Below, piece after piece: positions 26,281-35,247 of a stretch of DNA of 64,000 nt. This DNA is from Rhizobiales bacterium 63-22. GTDB taxonomy: Bacteria > Pseudomonadota > Alphaproteobacteria > Rhizobiales > Rhizobiaceae. The translations under genes and the position numbers were made by a program. Location: contig MKVZ01000019.1 in NCBI GenBank assembly GCA_001898995.1, forward strand, positions 1 to 64,000, read 5' to 3'. Under the pieces are notes generated by a model. That model was not told the DNA's origin. It saw nothing but the letters and a program-made list of their open reading frames with translations, and did not search any database. Each line of letters starts with the position of its first letter. The first letter of the stretch is position 1.

Positions 26281-27129
26281 ATGAGCGCCATTGCTGCCCG
26301 TCCGATTGCAAACCTGCCGATCATCCACCGGCGCCGGTGGGGCTCGTGGATTCTCGGCATCGCCGTTCTCGCCTTCGTCGCCGTTCTGGTCGTGGCGTCG
26401 TTCCGGGCCAGAATTATCGATGTCGCGGTATTCAGCGAATATATAGTCAGCGGCGAGATTCTCATGGGCGCCGTCAACGCGGTGGTGCTGGGAACGCTGG
26501 CCCTGTTCATCGCCGCGCTGATCGGCTTTGTCGCGGCGCTCATGCGCGTCAGCGGCAACCCGATCCTGTCGGGTATCGCCGCGGTCTATGTCTACCTGTT
26601 CCGCGGCACGCCGATGCTGATCCAGTTGATCTTCTGGTTCAACGCGGTGCCGATCATGTTTCCCAACATCTATCTGGCGCTGCCTTTCATGGACGCGCCG
26701 CTGATCAACGCCTCGACCACCAATATCGTCACGCCTTTCCTCGCCGCGCTCGCCGGTCTCAGCCTTGCCGAAGGTGCCTATATGAGCGAGATCATCCGCG
26801 GCGGCATCATGGCCGTGGACAAGGGGCAGCGCGAGGCCGCAACCGCGCTCGGCATGGTGCATCGCAAGGTGCTGACGCAGGTCATCATCCCGCAGGCCGG
26901 GCGCATCATCATTCCGGCGGCGGGCAACCAGTATATCATGCTGCTCAAATCGTCGTCGCTCGCCTCGGCGATCGGCTATCTCGAATTGCTGCGCGTGGCC
27001 ACCGACATCTATTCCTCCAATTTCCGCGTGGTGGAACTGCTGGCGGTCGCCGCCGTCTGGTATCTGGTCATGACCGCATTCGCGACCGCCATCCAGACCG
27101 TCCTCGAAAAGGTGTTTCCGCAACGATGA
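26281..27129 (+). CDS. Amino-acid ABC transporter permease
   Basis: 282 residues, His/Glu/Gln/Arg/opine family. Key segment YLFRGTPMLIQLIFWFNAVP and the EAA loop REAATALGMVHRKVLTQVII near residue 190. About five to six membrane helices. A TTG at 26263 would add 6 residues. It overlaps the ATPase gene by 4 bp. Confidence 0.92.
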   Translation: MSAIAARPIANLPIIHRRRWGSWILGIAVLAFVAVLVVASFRARIIDVAVFSEYIVSGEILMGAVNAVVLGTLALFIAALIGFVAALMRVSGNPILSGIAAVYVYLFRGTPMLIQLIFWFNAVPIMFPNIYLALPFMDAPLINASTTNIVTPFLAALAGLSLAEGAYMSEIIRGGIMAVDKGQREAATALGMVHRKVLTQVIIPQAGRIIIPAAGNQYIMLLKSSSLASAIGYLELLRVATDIYSSNFRVVELLAVAAVWYLVMTAFATAIQTVLEKVFPQR

Positions 27130-27926
27130 GCACGACAGCGCAAAAAATACCGGCCGTGTCCGTGGTCGATGTCTCCAAGATATGGGGAACGGTGACGGCG
27201 TTCAGCGGTGTCAGTTTCGAGGTTCCGCAGGGACAGGTCGTCGCCCTGCTGGGGCCGTCGGGTGCGGGAAAATCCACGATGCTGCGCTGCCTCAACCATC
27301 TGGAGCGGATCAGCAAGGGCAGGATCTATGTTCATGGCGAACTGATCGGCTACCGGGAAACCCCGACGGCTCTCCATGAACTGTCCGACGCCGAGATGAG
27401 CCGACAGCGGCAGAAGATCGGCATGGTGTTCCAGCATTTCAACCTGTTCCGCCACATGACGGCCTTGCAGAACGTGATGAGCGGACCCGTGCATGTGCGC
27501 AAGCGCCCCAGAGCGGAAGCGATGGAACTGGCGCTTGGCCTGCTGGACAAGGTCGGGCTGAAGGACAAGGCGCATTCCTATCCGTCAGCCTTGTCGGGCG
27601 GCCAGCAGCAGCGCGTCGCCATCGCGCGTGCTCTGGCGATGGAGCCGCGCGTGCTGTTGCTCGATGAGCCGACCAGCGCGCTGGACCCGGAGCTTGCGCA
27701 GGAAGTGGTGGTGACCATCCGCACCCTCGCGGAGGAGGGGCAGACCATGGTGATCGCGACCCATGACATGGCGATCGCGCGCGACGTGGCGGACCGGGTC
27801 ATATTCATGGAGGGCGGTCAGGTGGTGGAGGATGCTCCTTCCGCGGAATTTTTCACGCGACCGCGAAGCGACAGGGCGCGGCAGTTTCTTGCGCGCGTTT
27901 TGCCGGCTTCTACAATGTCCGGATGA
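27126..27926 (+). CDS. Amino-acid ABC transporter ATP-binding protein
   Basis: 266 residues. Walker A LLGPSGAGKSTML, Q-loop MVFQHFNLFRHMT, signature [15 protein letters not shown], Walker B LLLDEPTSALDPE, and His in IATHDMAIA. HisP/GlnQ-type. The ATG overlaps the permease end by 4 bp; a GntR gene follows 18 bp later. Confidence 0.93.
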   Translation: MSTTAQKIPAVSVVDVSKIWGTVTAFSGVSFEVPQGQVVALLGPSGAGKSTMLRCLNHLERISKGRIYVHGELIGYRETPTALHELSDAEMSRQRQKIGMVFQHFNLFRHMTALQNVMSGPVHVRKRPRAEAMELALGLLDKVGLKDKAHSYPSALSGGQQQRVAIARALAMEPRVLLLDEPTSALDPELAQEVVVTIRTLAEEGQTMVIATHDMAIARDVADRVIFMEGGQVVEDAPSAEFFTRPRSDRARQFLARVLPASTMSG

Positions 27927-27944
27927 TTCGGAGATTGAAAACAA

Positions 27945-28595
27945 ATGGCGACGAGAAAGACAGCTTCCGGTGAATCGATGGCGAAGGACGTACGGACCCG
28001 GCTTCGCAGCATGATTCTGGGTTCGGAACTCAAGCCGGGGCAGCGCCTTGTCGAGGACGAATTGTGCGAGCGGCTGGGCGCGGGACGCACGCCCGTCCGC
28101 GAGGCGCTTTTGCTGCTGCAAGGCGAGGGGTTGCTCGCCCGCGCGCGGGGCTGGGTGGTGGAGAACGTCGACCGTTCGCAGATACGGGCGATCTTCGAGA
28201 GCCGTGCCGCCATCGAGGGATCGACCGCCCGGCTGGCGGCCCGTCATGCGCCGCGAAAGGCCTTCGACGCCTTGTCGCGGCTGGCCGACGGCATGGAGCC
28301 GAGCGAGACCCTGACCCGCGCCGAGCTCAACCGGCTGAACAACGAGTTTCACAAGCTGATCGTGGAAAGCGCGGAGAATCCGCTGCTGGCGCAGTTTCAT
28401 GAACGGACCCAGTTTCAATACTGGATGCTGCGGGTTCCGATCCTTTTCTCGGAAGCGGAAAGGGTGGAAATGAATGTGCAGCACCGCAGAATTGTCAGTG
28501 CGCTGATCGCGCGCGACGAAGACGAGGCAGATCGCGCCGCGCGCGAGCACGTCGAAAGTACGATGGCTATCGTAGGGCCGGCCATTCACCTTTGA
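27945..28595 (+). CDS. GntR family transcriptional regulator (FCD)
   Basis: 216 residues: wHTH (about 10-75; KDVRTRLRSMILGSELKPGQ and CERLGAGRTPVREALLLLQ) and a C-terminal FCD helical domain with the metal-site residues expected around NRLNNEFHKLIVES. It lies inside the operon it probably controls, between the ABC ATPase and the VOC gene. AAAATATATTTT palindromes before 24816 and 31875/31416 are its best candidate sites. Confidence 0.9.
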   Translation: MATRKTASGESMAKDVRTRLRSMILGSELKPGQRLVEDELCERLGAGRTPVREALLLLQGEGLLARARGWVVENVDRSQIRAIFESRAAIEGSTARLAARHAPRKAFDALSRLADGMEPSETLTRAELNRLNNEFHKLIVESAENPLLAQFHERTQFQYWMLRVPILFSEAERVEMNVQHRRIVSALIARDEDEADRAAREHVESTMAIVGPAIHL

Positions 28596-28684
28596 CCGAC
28601 ACCTATGGAGATACCGGCCCCGGCAGCGCCGCTTCCGGGGAACGGAAAGTTGCGCCCAATTCAAACCCGCACAAGGACAGGGAA

Positions 28685-29122
28685 ATGACCGGAATATTCA
28701 AACACCTTCATCACGTCTGTATCGTCGTCAAGGATCTGGAGAAGACCGTCGCCTATTACGAAAGCCTCGGCGTCGGCCCGTGGTTCGATTATCCCAAGAA
28801 GGGCGAATATCTCGAATTCGACGTTCCGAACAAGGAAGCCTCCAAGGCCATGCGCTACAAATGCGTGAATCTCGACAATGTCCAGATCCAGCTTTGCGAT
28901 CCGGGCGTGCTGGATTCGCCGCAGAAGCGCTTTCTCGATGAGCGCGGCGAAGGCGTCTATCATCTGGGCTTCGAGGTCGAGGATCGCGACGCAGCCGAAG
29001 CCGAAGGGCGGGCGCTCGGCCTTCCGGTGGTGGCGCGCGGCAAACGCACCGATGGCGGCGGCTTCTGCTATTTCGACACCCGCGCGAAGGCCGGCATCGT
29101 GCTGGAAGTCCGCAAGTCCTGA
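28685..29122 (+). CDS. VOC family protein (epimerase/glyoxalase-like)
   Basis: 145 residues with paired betaalphabetabetabeta modules. Metal-ligand positions: His in HLHHVCIVVKDLEKT, Gln in VQIQLCDPG (often Glu), His in GVYHLGFEVED and Glu in GIVLEVRKS. It resembles methylmalonyl-CoA epimerase-like VOC proteins. ATG 28685 with AGGGA upstream is chosen over an upstream in-frame start. It ends the plus-strand operon before a strong terminator. Confidence 0.85.
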   Translation: MTGIFKHLHHVCIVVKDLEKTVAYYESLGVGPWFDYPKKGEYLEFDVPNKEASKAMRYKCVNLDNVQIQLCDPGVLDSPQKRFLDERGEGVYHLGFEVEDRDAAEAEGRALGLPVVARGKRTDGGGFCYFDTRAKAGIVLEVRKS

Positions 29123-29129
29123 AAAATAT

Positions 29130-29168
29130 GGCCGTTCCGACCATGTCGGAACGGCCTTTCTGTTTCAA
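29130..29168 (+). terminator. Intrinsic terminator
   Basis: GGCCGTTCCGAC-CAT-GTCGGAACGGCC (29130-29156), a perfect 12-bp stem, followed by TTTCTGTTT. It separates the convergent VOC gene (+) and FAD oxidoreductase gene (-) and could serve both. Confidence 0.85.
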
Positions 29169-29179
29169 CTCACGGCATT

Positions 29180-30361
29180 TTAAATCAGGTCATCGACGCC
29201 GATTTCGCCGCCGGACACGTTCGCGCCGTTGGCGAAACGGGCCGAGGAGAATTCGGGCTTCTCGATATCGGGGCTCCGGCCCGTCGCGATCAGCTCGGCT
29301 GTCGCCATTCCGACCGCGGGCGATACCTTGAAACCTTTTTCATTTGTACCGGCGATGAGGAAGAGATTGCGGCACTCGTGATGCGCGCCGTAGATGCCCT
29401 TGTAATCCGGCGTAAAGCCGTCGACGCCGGTCCATGTGTTCATGCCGATGAAACGCTCGGCCGCCGGGATGCGCCGGCGGATACGCCTTATGCCGGACGC
29501 GACGGCGGAGGGGTCGACATCTTCCTTGCGCTGGTCCGGTTCTATGGTCTGGCCGTAGCGATCGTCGCGCATGGAGATGAGCGCGGTGGCGCCGTCCTCC
29601 GGCCGGAACGACGTATCGAAGCGTCCGTCCAGAAAGGTCATCGGGTTTTTGATTTCGGCCGGCAGCATCACCCTGCCGATGGTGAGCCGGCGCGCCTGAA
29701 CGGGTATTTCGATGCCGATGCTCCGCGCCAGAGGCGCGCTCCATGCGCCCGCCGCAAGCACAACGGCTTCGGCGTGTATTTCACCAAGCGGCGTAGTCAC
29801 ACCGGTGACCTTGCCTCCGGCGGCGATGAGATTGAGGGCGGGCGTGCGCGTCAGCAAACGAACGCCGCGCGCGACCGCACCCGCCAGCAGCGATTCATTG
29901 GTTTTCGCGCCATAGGCGGTGCCGCAATTGGGCTCGTAGACGGCGATCGTGTCCTCGACCGAAAGATGCGGCTGCAATTCGGCAAGCTCCGCGCCGTCGA
30001 TGAGGCGGCTGTCGCTGCCGATCCGCCGCAGCATGTCGACATGCTTCTGCAACCTGTCGCGGCGGGCGGCGCTGTCGAGCCAGAGGAATCCGGTGCGCCG
30101 GAACCCGGCGCTTCCGCCGACGCGCTCTTTCCAGTGGGTGAAGACGTCGAGGCTCTTGAGCGCGAGAACCGCTTCCGGCTCATTGGCATGAAAGGTTCTC
30201 AACAGACCCATGCCTCGGCTCGAGGCGCCCGCGCCGGGATAATCGCGGTCTATCACCACGACGTCGGTGATGCCCCGCTCGGCCAGAAAAAAGGCCGTGG
30301 CCGCGCCGTTGAGGCCGGCGCCGACGATGACGACTTGCGCAGTTGTGTAGGCTATGGTCAT
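29180..30361 (-). CDS. FAD-dependent amino-acid oxidoreductase (DAO family)
   Basis: 393 residues. N-terminal VVIVGAGLNGAATAFFLAE dinucleotide-binding motif, DRDYPGAGASSRGMG, and a C-terminal GTNEKGFKVSPAVGMATAE segment of the DAO (sarcosine/D-amino-acid oxidase) family. It oxidises an amine or imino acid. Its ATG overlaps the EamA gene stop by 4 bp, so exporter and oxidase are cotranscribed. It shares its neighbourhood with two amino-acid importers. Confidence 0.88.
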   Translation of the reverse strand: MTIAYTTAQVVIVGAGLNGAATAFFLAERGITDVVVIDRDYPGAGASSRGMGLLRTFHANEPEAVLALKSLDVFTHWKERVGGSAGFRRTGFLWLDSAARRDRLQKHVDMLRRIGSDSRLIDGAELAELQPHLSVEDTIAVYEPNCGTAYGAKTNESLLAGAVARGVRLLTRTPALNLIAAGGKVTGVTTPLGEIHAEAVVLAAGAWSAPLARSIGIEIPVQARRLTIGRVMLPAEIKNPMTFLDGRFDTSFRPEDGATALISMRDDRYGQTIEPDQRKEDVDPSAVASGIRRIRRRIPAAERFIGMNTWTGVDGFTPDYKGIYGAHHECRNLFLIAGTNEKGFKVSPAVGMATAELIATGRSPDIEKPEFSSARFANGANVSGGEIGVDDLI

Positions 30362-31416
30362 TTTCGATCTCCGCAAAACGATCGGTTTGGTATGGAACAG
30401 TCACACGGGACCACCGTGGCGGCGGGCTTTCGGAGCAGCGACCGCAGCGAACCGGCGCCGAAGATGATGACCCCGCAAAGCACGGTGGCGAGCGACAGCC
30501 ATCCGCTCGGGCTCACGCGGTCTCCCAGCACCAGCACGCCGAGCGTGACGCCGACCAGCGGCTGGAAATAGGTGTTCAGGGATGCCGCGGTGGACCCCCA
30601 CAGGTGAATGAAGTGGAAGAACAGCAGATAGGTCAGGGCCGATCCGGCGAATCCCAGTTCCAGAATGGCGAGAACCGAGATCGGACTCGGCGCGCCGATC
30701 TGGAATGTGCCGCTCGCCAGGCCCGCAACCAGCAGATAGAGCGCGCCCAGTCCGATTTGCAGGAAAGCGACGACGAAGGGATGGATTCCATTCAGAAAAC
30801 GGCGCGTATAGACGTTCCCGCCGGCGAACATCGCCGAACTGAAAACGATGATCAATTCCCAGTAATCGAAGCCGCCGCCGGTTCGCTGCCCGAAGCCGTA
30901 AAGCGCGGCGATCCCGCCGAAGGCGACGAGCAGGCCGAGCGCCCGTATCGCGTTGAACCGCTCCGTGCGGACCAGCAGCCAGGAAAACAGAAAGGCGAAG
31001 AGCGGCGTGGTCGCGCTCAGCACGCTTGTCAGCGAAGAATGGACATGAAGCTGGGCCAGCGTAAGCAGGATATAGGGAATTGCGATATTCAGCGCGCCCA
31101 GCAAGGCGAGGTGCATCCACAGAACCGGATCGCGGGGAAGCGGCAAGCGCCGGAAAGCCACGATCGCTCCAAGAGCAAGCGTGGCGAGAACCATGCGCAG
31201 GATCGGGACGGTGAAGCCGTTGAAACTGCGCAGGGCCAGCGCCGTGAAGAAGAAACTGGAGCCCCAGATGCTGAACATCAGCGTGTAAAGGAACAGTTGC
31301 AGCGGCAGGCCGGACGGCCTCCGCACGGTGGGCGGCGCAGCCTTTTTGTTGCGATCCTCAGCGACCTGAAGAGGGCGGGCGCACATGGCTTCATCCCTTG
31401 AATATTGTGTCACCAT
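30358..31416 (-). CDS. EamA/DMT family transporter
   Basis: 352 residues with about ten membrane helices in two EamA repeats; FSIWGSSFFFTALALRSFNG opens the first and a second repeat follows around residue 190. Members export amino acids or metabolites. ATG 31416 has GGAG upstream; ATG 31386 is an alternative. It is transcribed from the AT-rich promoter region at 31.6 kb, divergent from the second amino-acid importer. Confidence 0.87.
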   Translation of the reverse strand: MVTQYSRDEAMCARPLQVAEDRNKKAAPPTVRRPSGLPLQLFLYTLMFSIWGSSFFFTALALRSFNGFTVPILRMVLATLALGAIVAFRRLPLPRDPVLWMHLALLGALNIAIPYILLTLAQLHVHSSLTSVLSATTPLFAFLFSWLLVRTERFNAIRALGLLVAFGGIAALYGFGQRTGGGFDYWELIIVFSSAMFAGGNVYTRRFLNGIHPFVVAFLQIGLGALYLLVAGLASGTFQIGAPSPISVLAILELGFAGSALTYLLFFHFIHLWGSTAASLNTYFQPLVGVTLGVLVLGDRVSPSGWLSLATVLCGVIIFGAGSLRSLLRKPAATVVPCDCSIPNRSFCGDRK

Positions 31417-31874
31417 GTTCTCCGGTCATGCAAATATCCGGATTCTGCCGCACCGTGATTTCCGGCGTCTCATGGTCCCGGACTTTGCACGAACAGTCCG
31501 GTTCCGTCGGCGGATGCCGGAATCGGAGAAGCTGGCCGTGACAGGGACCGGGTTCATGGGGAGATATCGGGAGCGCCTCCGTTCCTCGATCGGGAAACGA
31601 CTGCACGATAAATATATTACAAAATATATTTTGTCAACGAGCAGTTGGATTTCCCGAACGAATTATACCGCGTATGCGGGAGTCTCTCTATCCGACCTGC
31701 ATTTAATTGGTTGTTATAAAACGCATTTTACGAAGTCGGAATTTTTCCGCCGTCGCGGAACTGTCCGGTTTGAGAAACGTTGACAGGATATATTTTTTCA
31801 TATATATAATGATCGATCGCGCCTTGAAAAATAAGGCTTATCAGGCGCGTCCCAACCATATCAAAGGGGATCCG
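31417..31874. promoter_or_regulatory. 458-bp AT-rich divergent control region
   Basis: This gap between the EamA gene and the second importer operon contains no convincing gene. It holds a minus-strand promoter (TTGACA 31637-31632, 17 bp, TATTTA 31614-31609), a perfect palindrome at 31619-31634, and a plus-strand promoter (TTGACA 31780-31785, 17 bp, TATATA 31803-31808). It is much more AT-rich than its surroundings. A short open frame at 31385-31783 reads as noise. Confidence 0.65.
31619..31634. promoter_or_regulatory. 16-bp palindromic operator
   Basis: ACAAAATATATTTTGT is a perfect 16-bp palindrome lying between the -35 and -10 of the minus-strand promoter for the EamA/oxidoreductase pair. 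Its core AAAATATATTTT is identical to the one over the -10 at 24687-24700. The spacing and symmetry suit a GntR-type dimer, probably the product of 27945-28595. Confidence 0.6.
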
Positions 31875-32717
31875 ATGATGATGAAATCAGGACGAGCAGG
31901 GAAAACTGTCGCATTGTTTGCAGCGGGCATGCTTGCCGCTTCGGCGCAGGCGGGCCATGCCGCGGATGCGAAGTTCCAGACGGTGACGCCGGGAGTTCTG
32001 GTGGTTGCCACGGAAGTCGGCAATCCGGGCTGGATGAACGGCACCGATCCCAACAATGTGAAGGGCGGTGTCGAGTGGGCGATGGCCGAACAGATGGCCA
32101 AGGATTGGGGCATCCCCAAGGTCGTGTTCCGCAACATCGCTTTCACGCCGCTGATCTCCGGCACGGCGACGGGCTACGACATCGGTCTCATGACGATCTT
32201 CAAGACGCCGGCGCGTGAGAAGGTCAACAAGTATTCCGACTGCTATTATGTCGAGGACTCCGGTGCTCTGGTAAAGAAGGGCACCAAGCTCGACACGGTG
32301 GCGGACGCCAAAAAATTGCAATGGGGCAACGTGACGGGCGGCTATGCCGGGCTCATCCTCCAGAAGCTGCAACCCGACAAGCAGCCCAAGGCTTTCCAGG
32401 ACGGGCCGACCGAATATAACGCCCTCCTTTCGGGCACGGTCGACGCTATCCTCGACGACTTTTCGAGCGTTGCCGGCCGTGCGCGCGATCCGGGTTTCAA
32501 GGATACCAAGGTTGCCGGAATTCTCGCGCTCAAGGGCGTGCCCGCGCCCTGCGCCGCGGTCCAGCTGCCCCATTCCGCGCCCGACAGCAATGTTGCGGCC
32601 GTCAATGCCGAGATTGCGAAGTTCAAGTCCAGCGGCCTGATGGACAAGTGGATGGAAGAGTATCTGGCGCCCAACGGTGTCGATCCGGCGAAGTACAAGC
32701 GTATCGAGATCGAATAA
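31875..32717 (+). CDS. Amino-acid ABC transporter substrate-binding protein (family 3)
   Basis: 280 residues with a signal peptide (KTVALFAAGMLAASAQAGHA). Three ATGs run in a row at 31875-31883; AAAGGGGA upstream favours one of the first two. Mature region: VATEVGNPGWMNGTDPNN, LISGTATGYDIGLMTIFKTP, SDCYYVEDSGALVKKGTKL. It is divergent within the SBP_bac_3 family. It heads the second importer operon. Confidence 0.87.
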   Translation: MMMKSGRAGKTVALFAAGMLAASAQAGHAADAKFQTVTPGVLVVATEVGNPGWMNGTDPNNVKGGVEWAMAEQMAKDWGIPKVVFRNIAFTPLISGTATGYDIGLMTIFKTPAREKVNKYSDCYYVEDSGALVKKGTKLDTVADAKKLQWGNVTGGYAGLILQKLQPDKQPKAFQDGPTEYNALLSGTVDAILDDFSSVAGRARDPGFKDTKVAGILALKGVPAPCAAVQLPHSAPDSNVAAVNAEIAKFKSSGLMDKWMEEYLAPNGVDPAKYKRIEIE

Positions 32718-32740
32718 ATCTTCATATGAATGCTCACATG

Positions 32741-32760
32741 GGCGGTGCCGAGGCACCGCC
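32741..32760 (+). terminator. Intra-operon hairpin after the binding-protein gene
   Basis: GGCGGTGCC-GA-GGCACCGCC forms a perfect 9-bp stem in the 99-bp gap before the permease gene. As at 12284 and 25332, it stands next to a binding-protein gene and probably lowers downstream transporter expression or protects the upstream message. Confidence 0.65.
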
Positions 32761-32816
32761 TCCTCCCGTCTGTTCTGCATGTCAGGCCAAACATCGTTTG
32801 TGCCGCAGGAGTGATG

Positions 32817-33806
32817 ATGACCGCAATCGAAGACGATAGTTCCGTAGCGCGACAGCGGGAAGCGACGGCGTCCATCCGCCGGGGACGCAACGTTGTCATT
32901 TCCCTTCTCGGTCTGATATTCTGCCTTCCGGTCGGAATCGTCGGTCTGGTCTATCTGCTGCGCGCCCGGCGGCTTGCGACGAGCAATGTGCGGCAGGGCC
33001 GCATGGACCTCGCGCGCGGCAAGACCTGGTCGTGGTTCGCGGTGAGCCTCGGCTGCGCGCTCGGCCTGATCGGCCTGACGATCCTTATATTCGCGGCCAA
33101 TGGCGGCGCCGTATTCTACACCTTCTTCGACTACCAGCTCCTGCGCGACAATGCCGGCTATATCCTCGGCGGCTTCCTGATCAATATCGAACTGTTCCTC
33201 GTCTGCGAGGTCCTCATTCTGATCTGGGCGCTGATCGTCGCCGTGGTCCGCGAAATTCCCGGACCGGCGGCCGCGCCGACACGCTTCATCGCCGCGGTCT
33301 ATACGGATGTCTTTCGCGGCATTCCGTCGCTTCTGGTGCTGCTGATCGTCGGTCTCGGACTGCGGCGCACCGGCCTGCCGGTACTTTCCGACCTGTCGGA
33401 CGCACAGGCCGCCTGCCTCGCGCTCACGCTGAACTATGGCGCCTATGTCGCGGAAGTGTTCCGCGCCGGCCTTCACTCCGTGCACTGGAGCCAGAGCGCG
33501 GCCGCCCGTTCGCTCGGATTGAGCTACGTGAAGACGATGCGGCTGGTCGTTCTGCCGCAGGCGGTCCGTCAGGTCATCCCGCCTCTGCTCAACAGTTTCA
33601 TCAGTCTCCAGAAGGACACCTCGCTCGTGACCATTCTCGGCGTGCTGGACTCGGTCAACCGGGCGCAGGCGGTTTCGAGCTATAGCGCGAGCCTCGCTCC
33701 CTATACCGGTGTCGCCATCTGCTTTCTCGTCATCACCCTGCCACTGACGCGGCTGACCGAATATCTCGCCAAGCGGGACCGTCGCGCGCGCCTGTCACGG
33801 AGCTGA
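32817..33806 (+). CDS. Amino-acid ABC transporter permease
   Basis: 329 residues, longer than usual: an N-terminal extension (about 100 residues with two predicted helices and a basic RARRLATSNVRQGRMDLARG loop) precedes the standard permease domain. Core motifs: YTDVFRGIPSLLVLLIVGLG and the EAA loop SAAARSLGLSYVKTMRLVVL. ATG 32817 has AGGAG upstream. It ends 2 bp before the ATPase gene. Confidence 0.9.
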   Translation: MTAIEDDSSVARQREATASIRRGRNVVISLLGLIFCLPVGIVGLVYLLRARRLATSNVRQGRMDLARGKTWSWFAVSLGCALGLIGLTILIFAANGGAVFYTFFDYQLLRDNAGYILGGFLINIELFLVCEVLILIWALIVAVVREIPGPAAAPTRFIAAVYTDVFRGIPSLLVLLIVGLGLRRTGLPVLSDLSDAQAACLALTLNYGAYVAEVFRAGLHSVHWSQSAAARSLGLSYVKTMRLVVLPQAVRQVIPPLLNSFISLQKDTSLVTILGVLDSVNRAQAVSSYSASLAPYTGVAICFLVITLPLTRLTEYLAKRDRRARLSRS

Positions 33807-33808
33807 AA

Positions 33809-34561
33809 ATGGCCCTCGTCAGCCTTGCAAACGTTCACAAGCATTATGGAAGCCACCACGTCATCAGAGGCATCAGCATGGATGTCGACAGGCACGAGGT
33901 CGCCTGCCTGATCGGCGGTTCCGGCAGCGGCAAGTCCACCTTGCTGCGCTGCATCAACGGGCTGGAGACGATCGAGGACGGCACGATCACCTTCGACGGC
34001 GAGGTCATCACCGATCCCGGCGTCGATCTGGACGCGGTGCGGCGGCGTCTCGGCATCGTGTTCCAGAGCTACAATCTGTTCCCGCAGATGAGCGTGGCCG
34101 AAAACGTTATGCTCGCCCCGCGCCACGTCCTGCGGATGGGCAAGGGCGAGGCGCGCGAGCTTGCGTTCGAGATGCTCGCCAAGGTCGGGCTGAGGGACAA
34201 GGCAGACGCCTATCCCGACCGGCTTTCCGGCGGCCAGCAGCAGCGTGTGGCGATCGCGCGCGCATTGGCGATGAATCCCAAGCTTCTGCTGCTTGACGAA
34301 GTGACCTCGGCGCTCGATCCCGAACTCGTCGAGGAAGTTCTTGGCCTCCTTCGCCAACTGGCGGAGGACGGCATGACGATGATTCTCGCCACCCATGAAA
34401 TGCAGTTCGCGCGCGAAGTGGCCAGCAACGTCTATTTTCTGGCCGATGGCGAAGTGCATGAAAGCGGGCCGCCTGCTGAGTTCTTCGGCAATCCGCAGAA
34501 GCCCCGCACGCGCGCCTTCCTGAAGCGGGTTCTCGGCAAGGAAATGAGCACCGCGATATAG
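33809..34561 (+). CDS. Amino-acid ABC transporter ATP-binding protein
   Basis: 250 residues. Walker A IGGSGSGKSTLLRC, Q-loop IVFQSYNLFPQMS, signature [15 protein letters not shown], Walker B LLLLDEVTSALDPE (Val for the usual Pro), His in LATHEMQFA. GlnQ/HisP-type partner of the preceding permease and binding protein. Confidence 0.93.
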   Translation: MALVSLANVHKHYGSHHVIRGISMDVDRHEVACLIGGSGSGKSTLLRCINGLETIEDGTITFDGEVITDPGVDLDAVRRRLGIVFQSYNLFPQMSVAENVMLAPRHVLRMGKGEARELAFEMLAKVGLRDKADAYPDRLSGGQQQRVAIARALAMNPKLLLLDEVTSALDPELVEEVLGLLRQLAEDGMTMILATHEMQFAREVASNVYFLADGEVHESGPPAEFFGNPQKPRTRAFLKRVLGKEMSTAI

Positions 34562-34666
34562 TGATTCCGCTGGCGAGAACGGGGTGTAAGGTACGATTTA
34601 TCTGGCGCATTCATGCCACGGCGACTACATATGGTATCGGACGATCAGCCGATGTCGTGGAGGCTC

Positions 34667-35224
34667 ATGATGACAGATATTGCCGCAACCTACGCGCTCA
34701 GGATTCTCGGCGTAAACGTCGATCAGTCATCGAAACCCGCGCGCCTGAATGTACGGTATCATGGTCTGCATGAGCCGGTCAGTGTCAGCGAAACGCTGGA
34801 GAGCGTGGATATACCGGGGCTGATGAAGGCTTGCGAGGCGGTCGCGCAGCGGATTTTCCATGAGGAGTTCCGTCTGAACAACGCGGTCGAGATGCACTTT
34901 ACGCTGGAGGATACGAACGGCCTCGCGCTGTGGCATACGAATCCGACGCTTTACCTGAAATGCCCGCTGACGATGACGATGAAGTGGAGTTGCCTCCACC
35001 TGAGCGAAATCTTCAAGACGATGACCACGCTCGGCATCATCGAACTGCCGTCCACGGTTTCTCTGGAAGGCAATCACATCGATACGGACAAGACGGCGAA
35101 AGTGATCATGGATGCCATGGCCAATGGCGTGGAGTTCATGGGCAATCTCATTCTGATGCGTGGCTTCATCGATCACGATTCGGCCAAGCGCAGCGGGGTT
35201 GCGCCCGTGCCCCAGCATTCCTGA
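34667..35224 (+). CDS. Unknown protein linked to an amino-acid importer
   Basis: 185 residues; not recognised. ATG 34667 (or 34670) has GGAGG just upstream, preferred to an earlier in-frame start. The protein is soluble, with no signal peptide. It carries an acidic SVSETLESVDIPGLMKACEA stretch, a central FTLEDTNGLALWHTNPTLYL segment and a conserved-looking TAKVIMDAMANGVEFMGNLI end. It follows the ABC ATPase by 105 bp and precedes a terminator, so it is probably the last gene of the importer operon. Confidence 0.65.
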   Translation: MMTDIAATYALRILGVNVDQSSKPARLNVRYHGLHEPVSVSETLESVDIPGLMKACEAVAQRIFHEEFRLNNAVEMHFTLEDTNGLALWHTNPTLYLKCPLTMTMKWSCLHLSEIFKTMTTLGIIELPSTVSLEGNHIDTDKTAKVIMDAMANGVEFMGNLILMRGFIDHDSAKRSGVAPVPQHS

Positions 35225-35247
35225 TACGATTTGAGGGAAGCCCGGTC

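Noticed and set aside
31385..31783. A 132-codon plus-strand frame upstream of the second importer
   Set aside because: It spans promoter and operator sequences, has no SD or domain, and its base composition follows the AT-rich control region.
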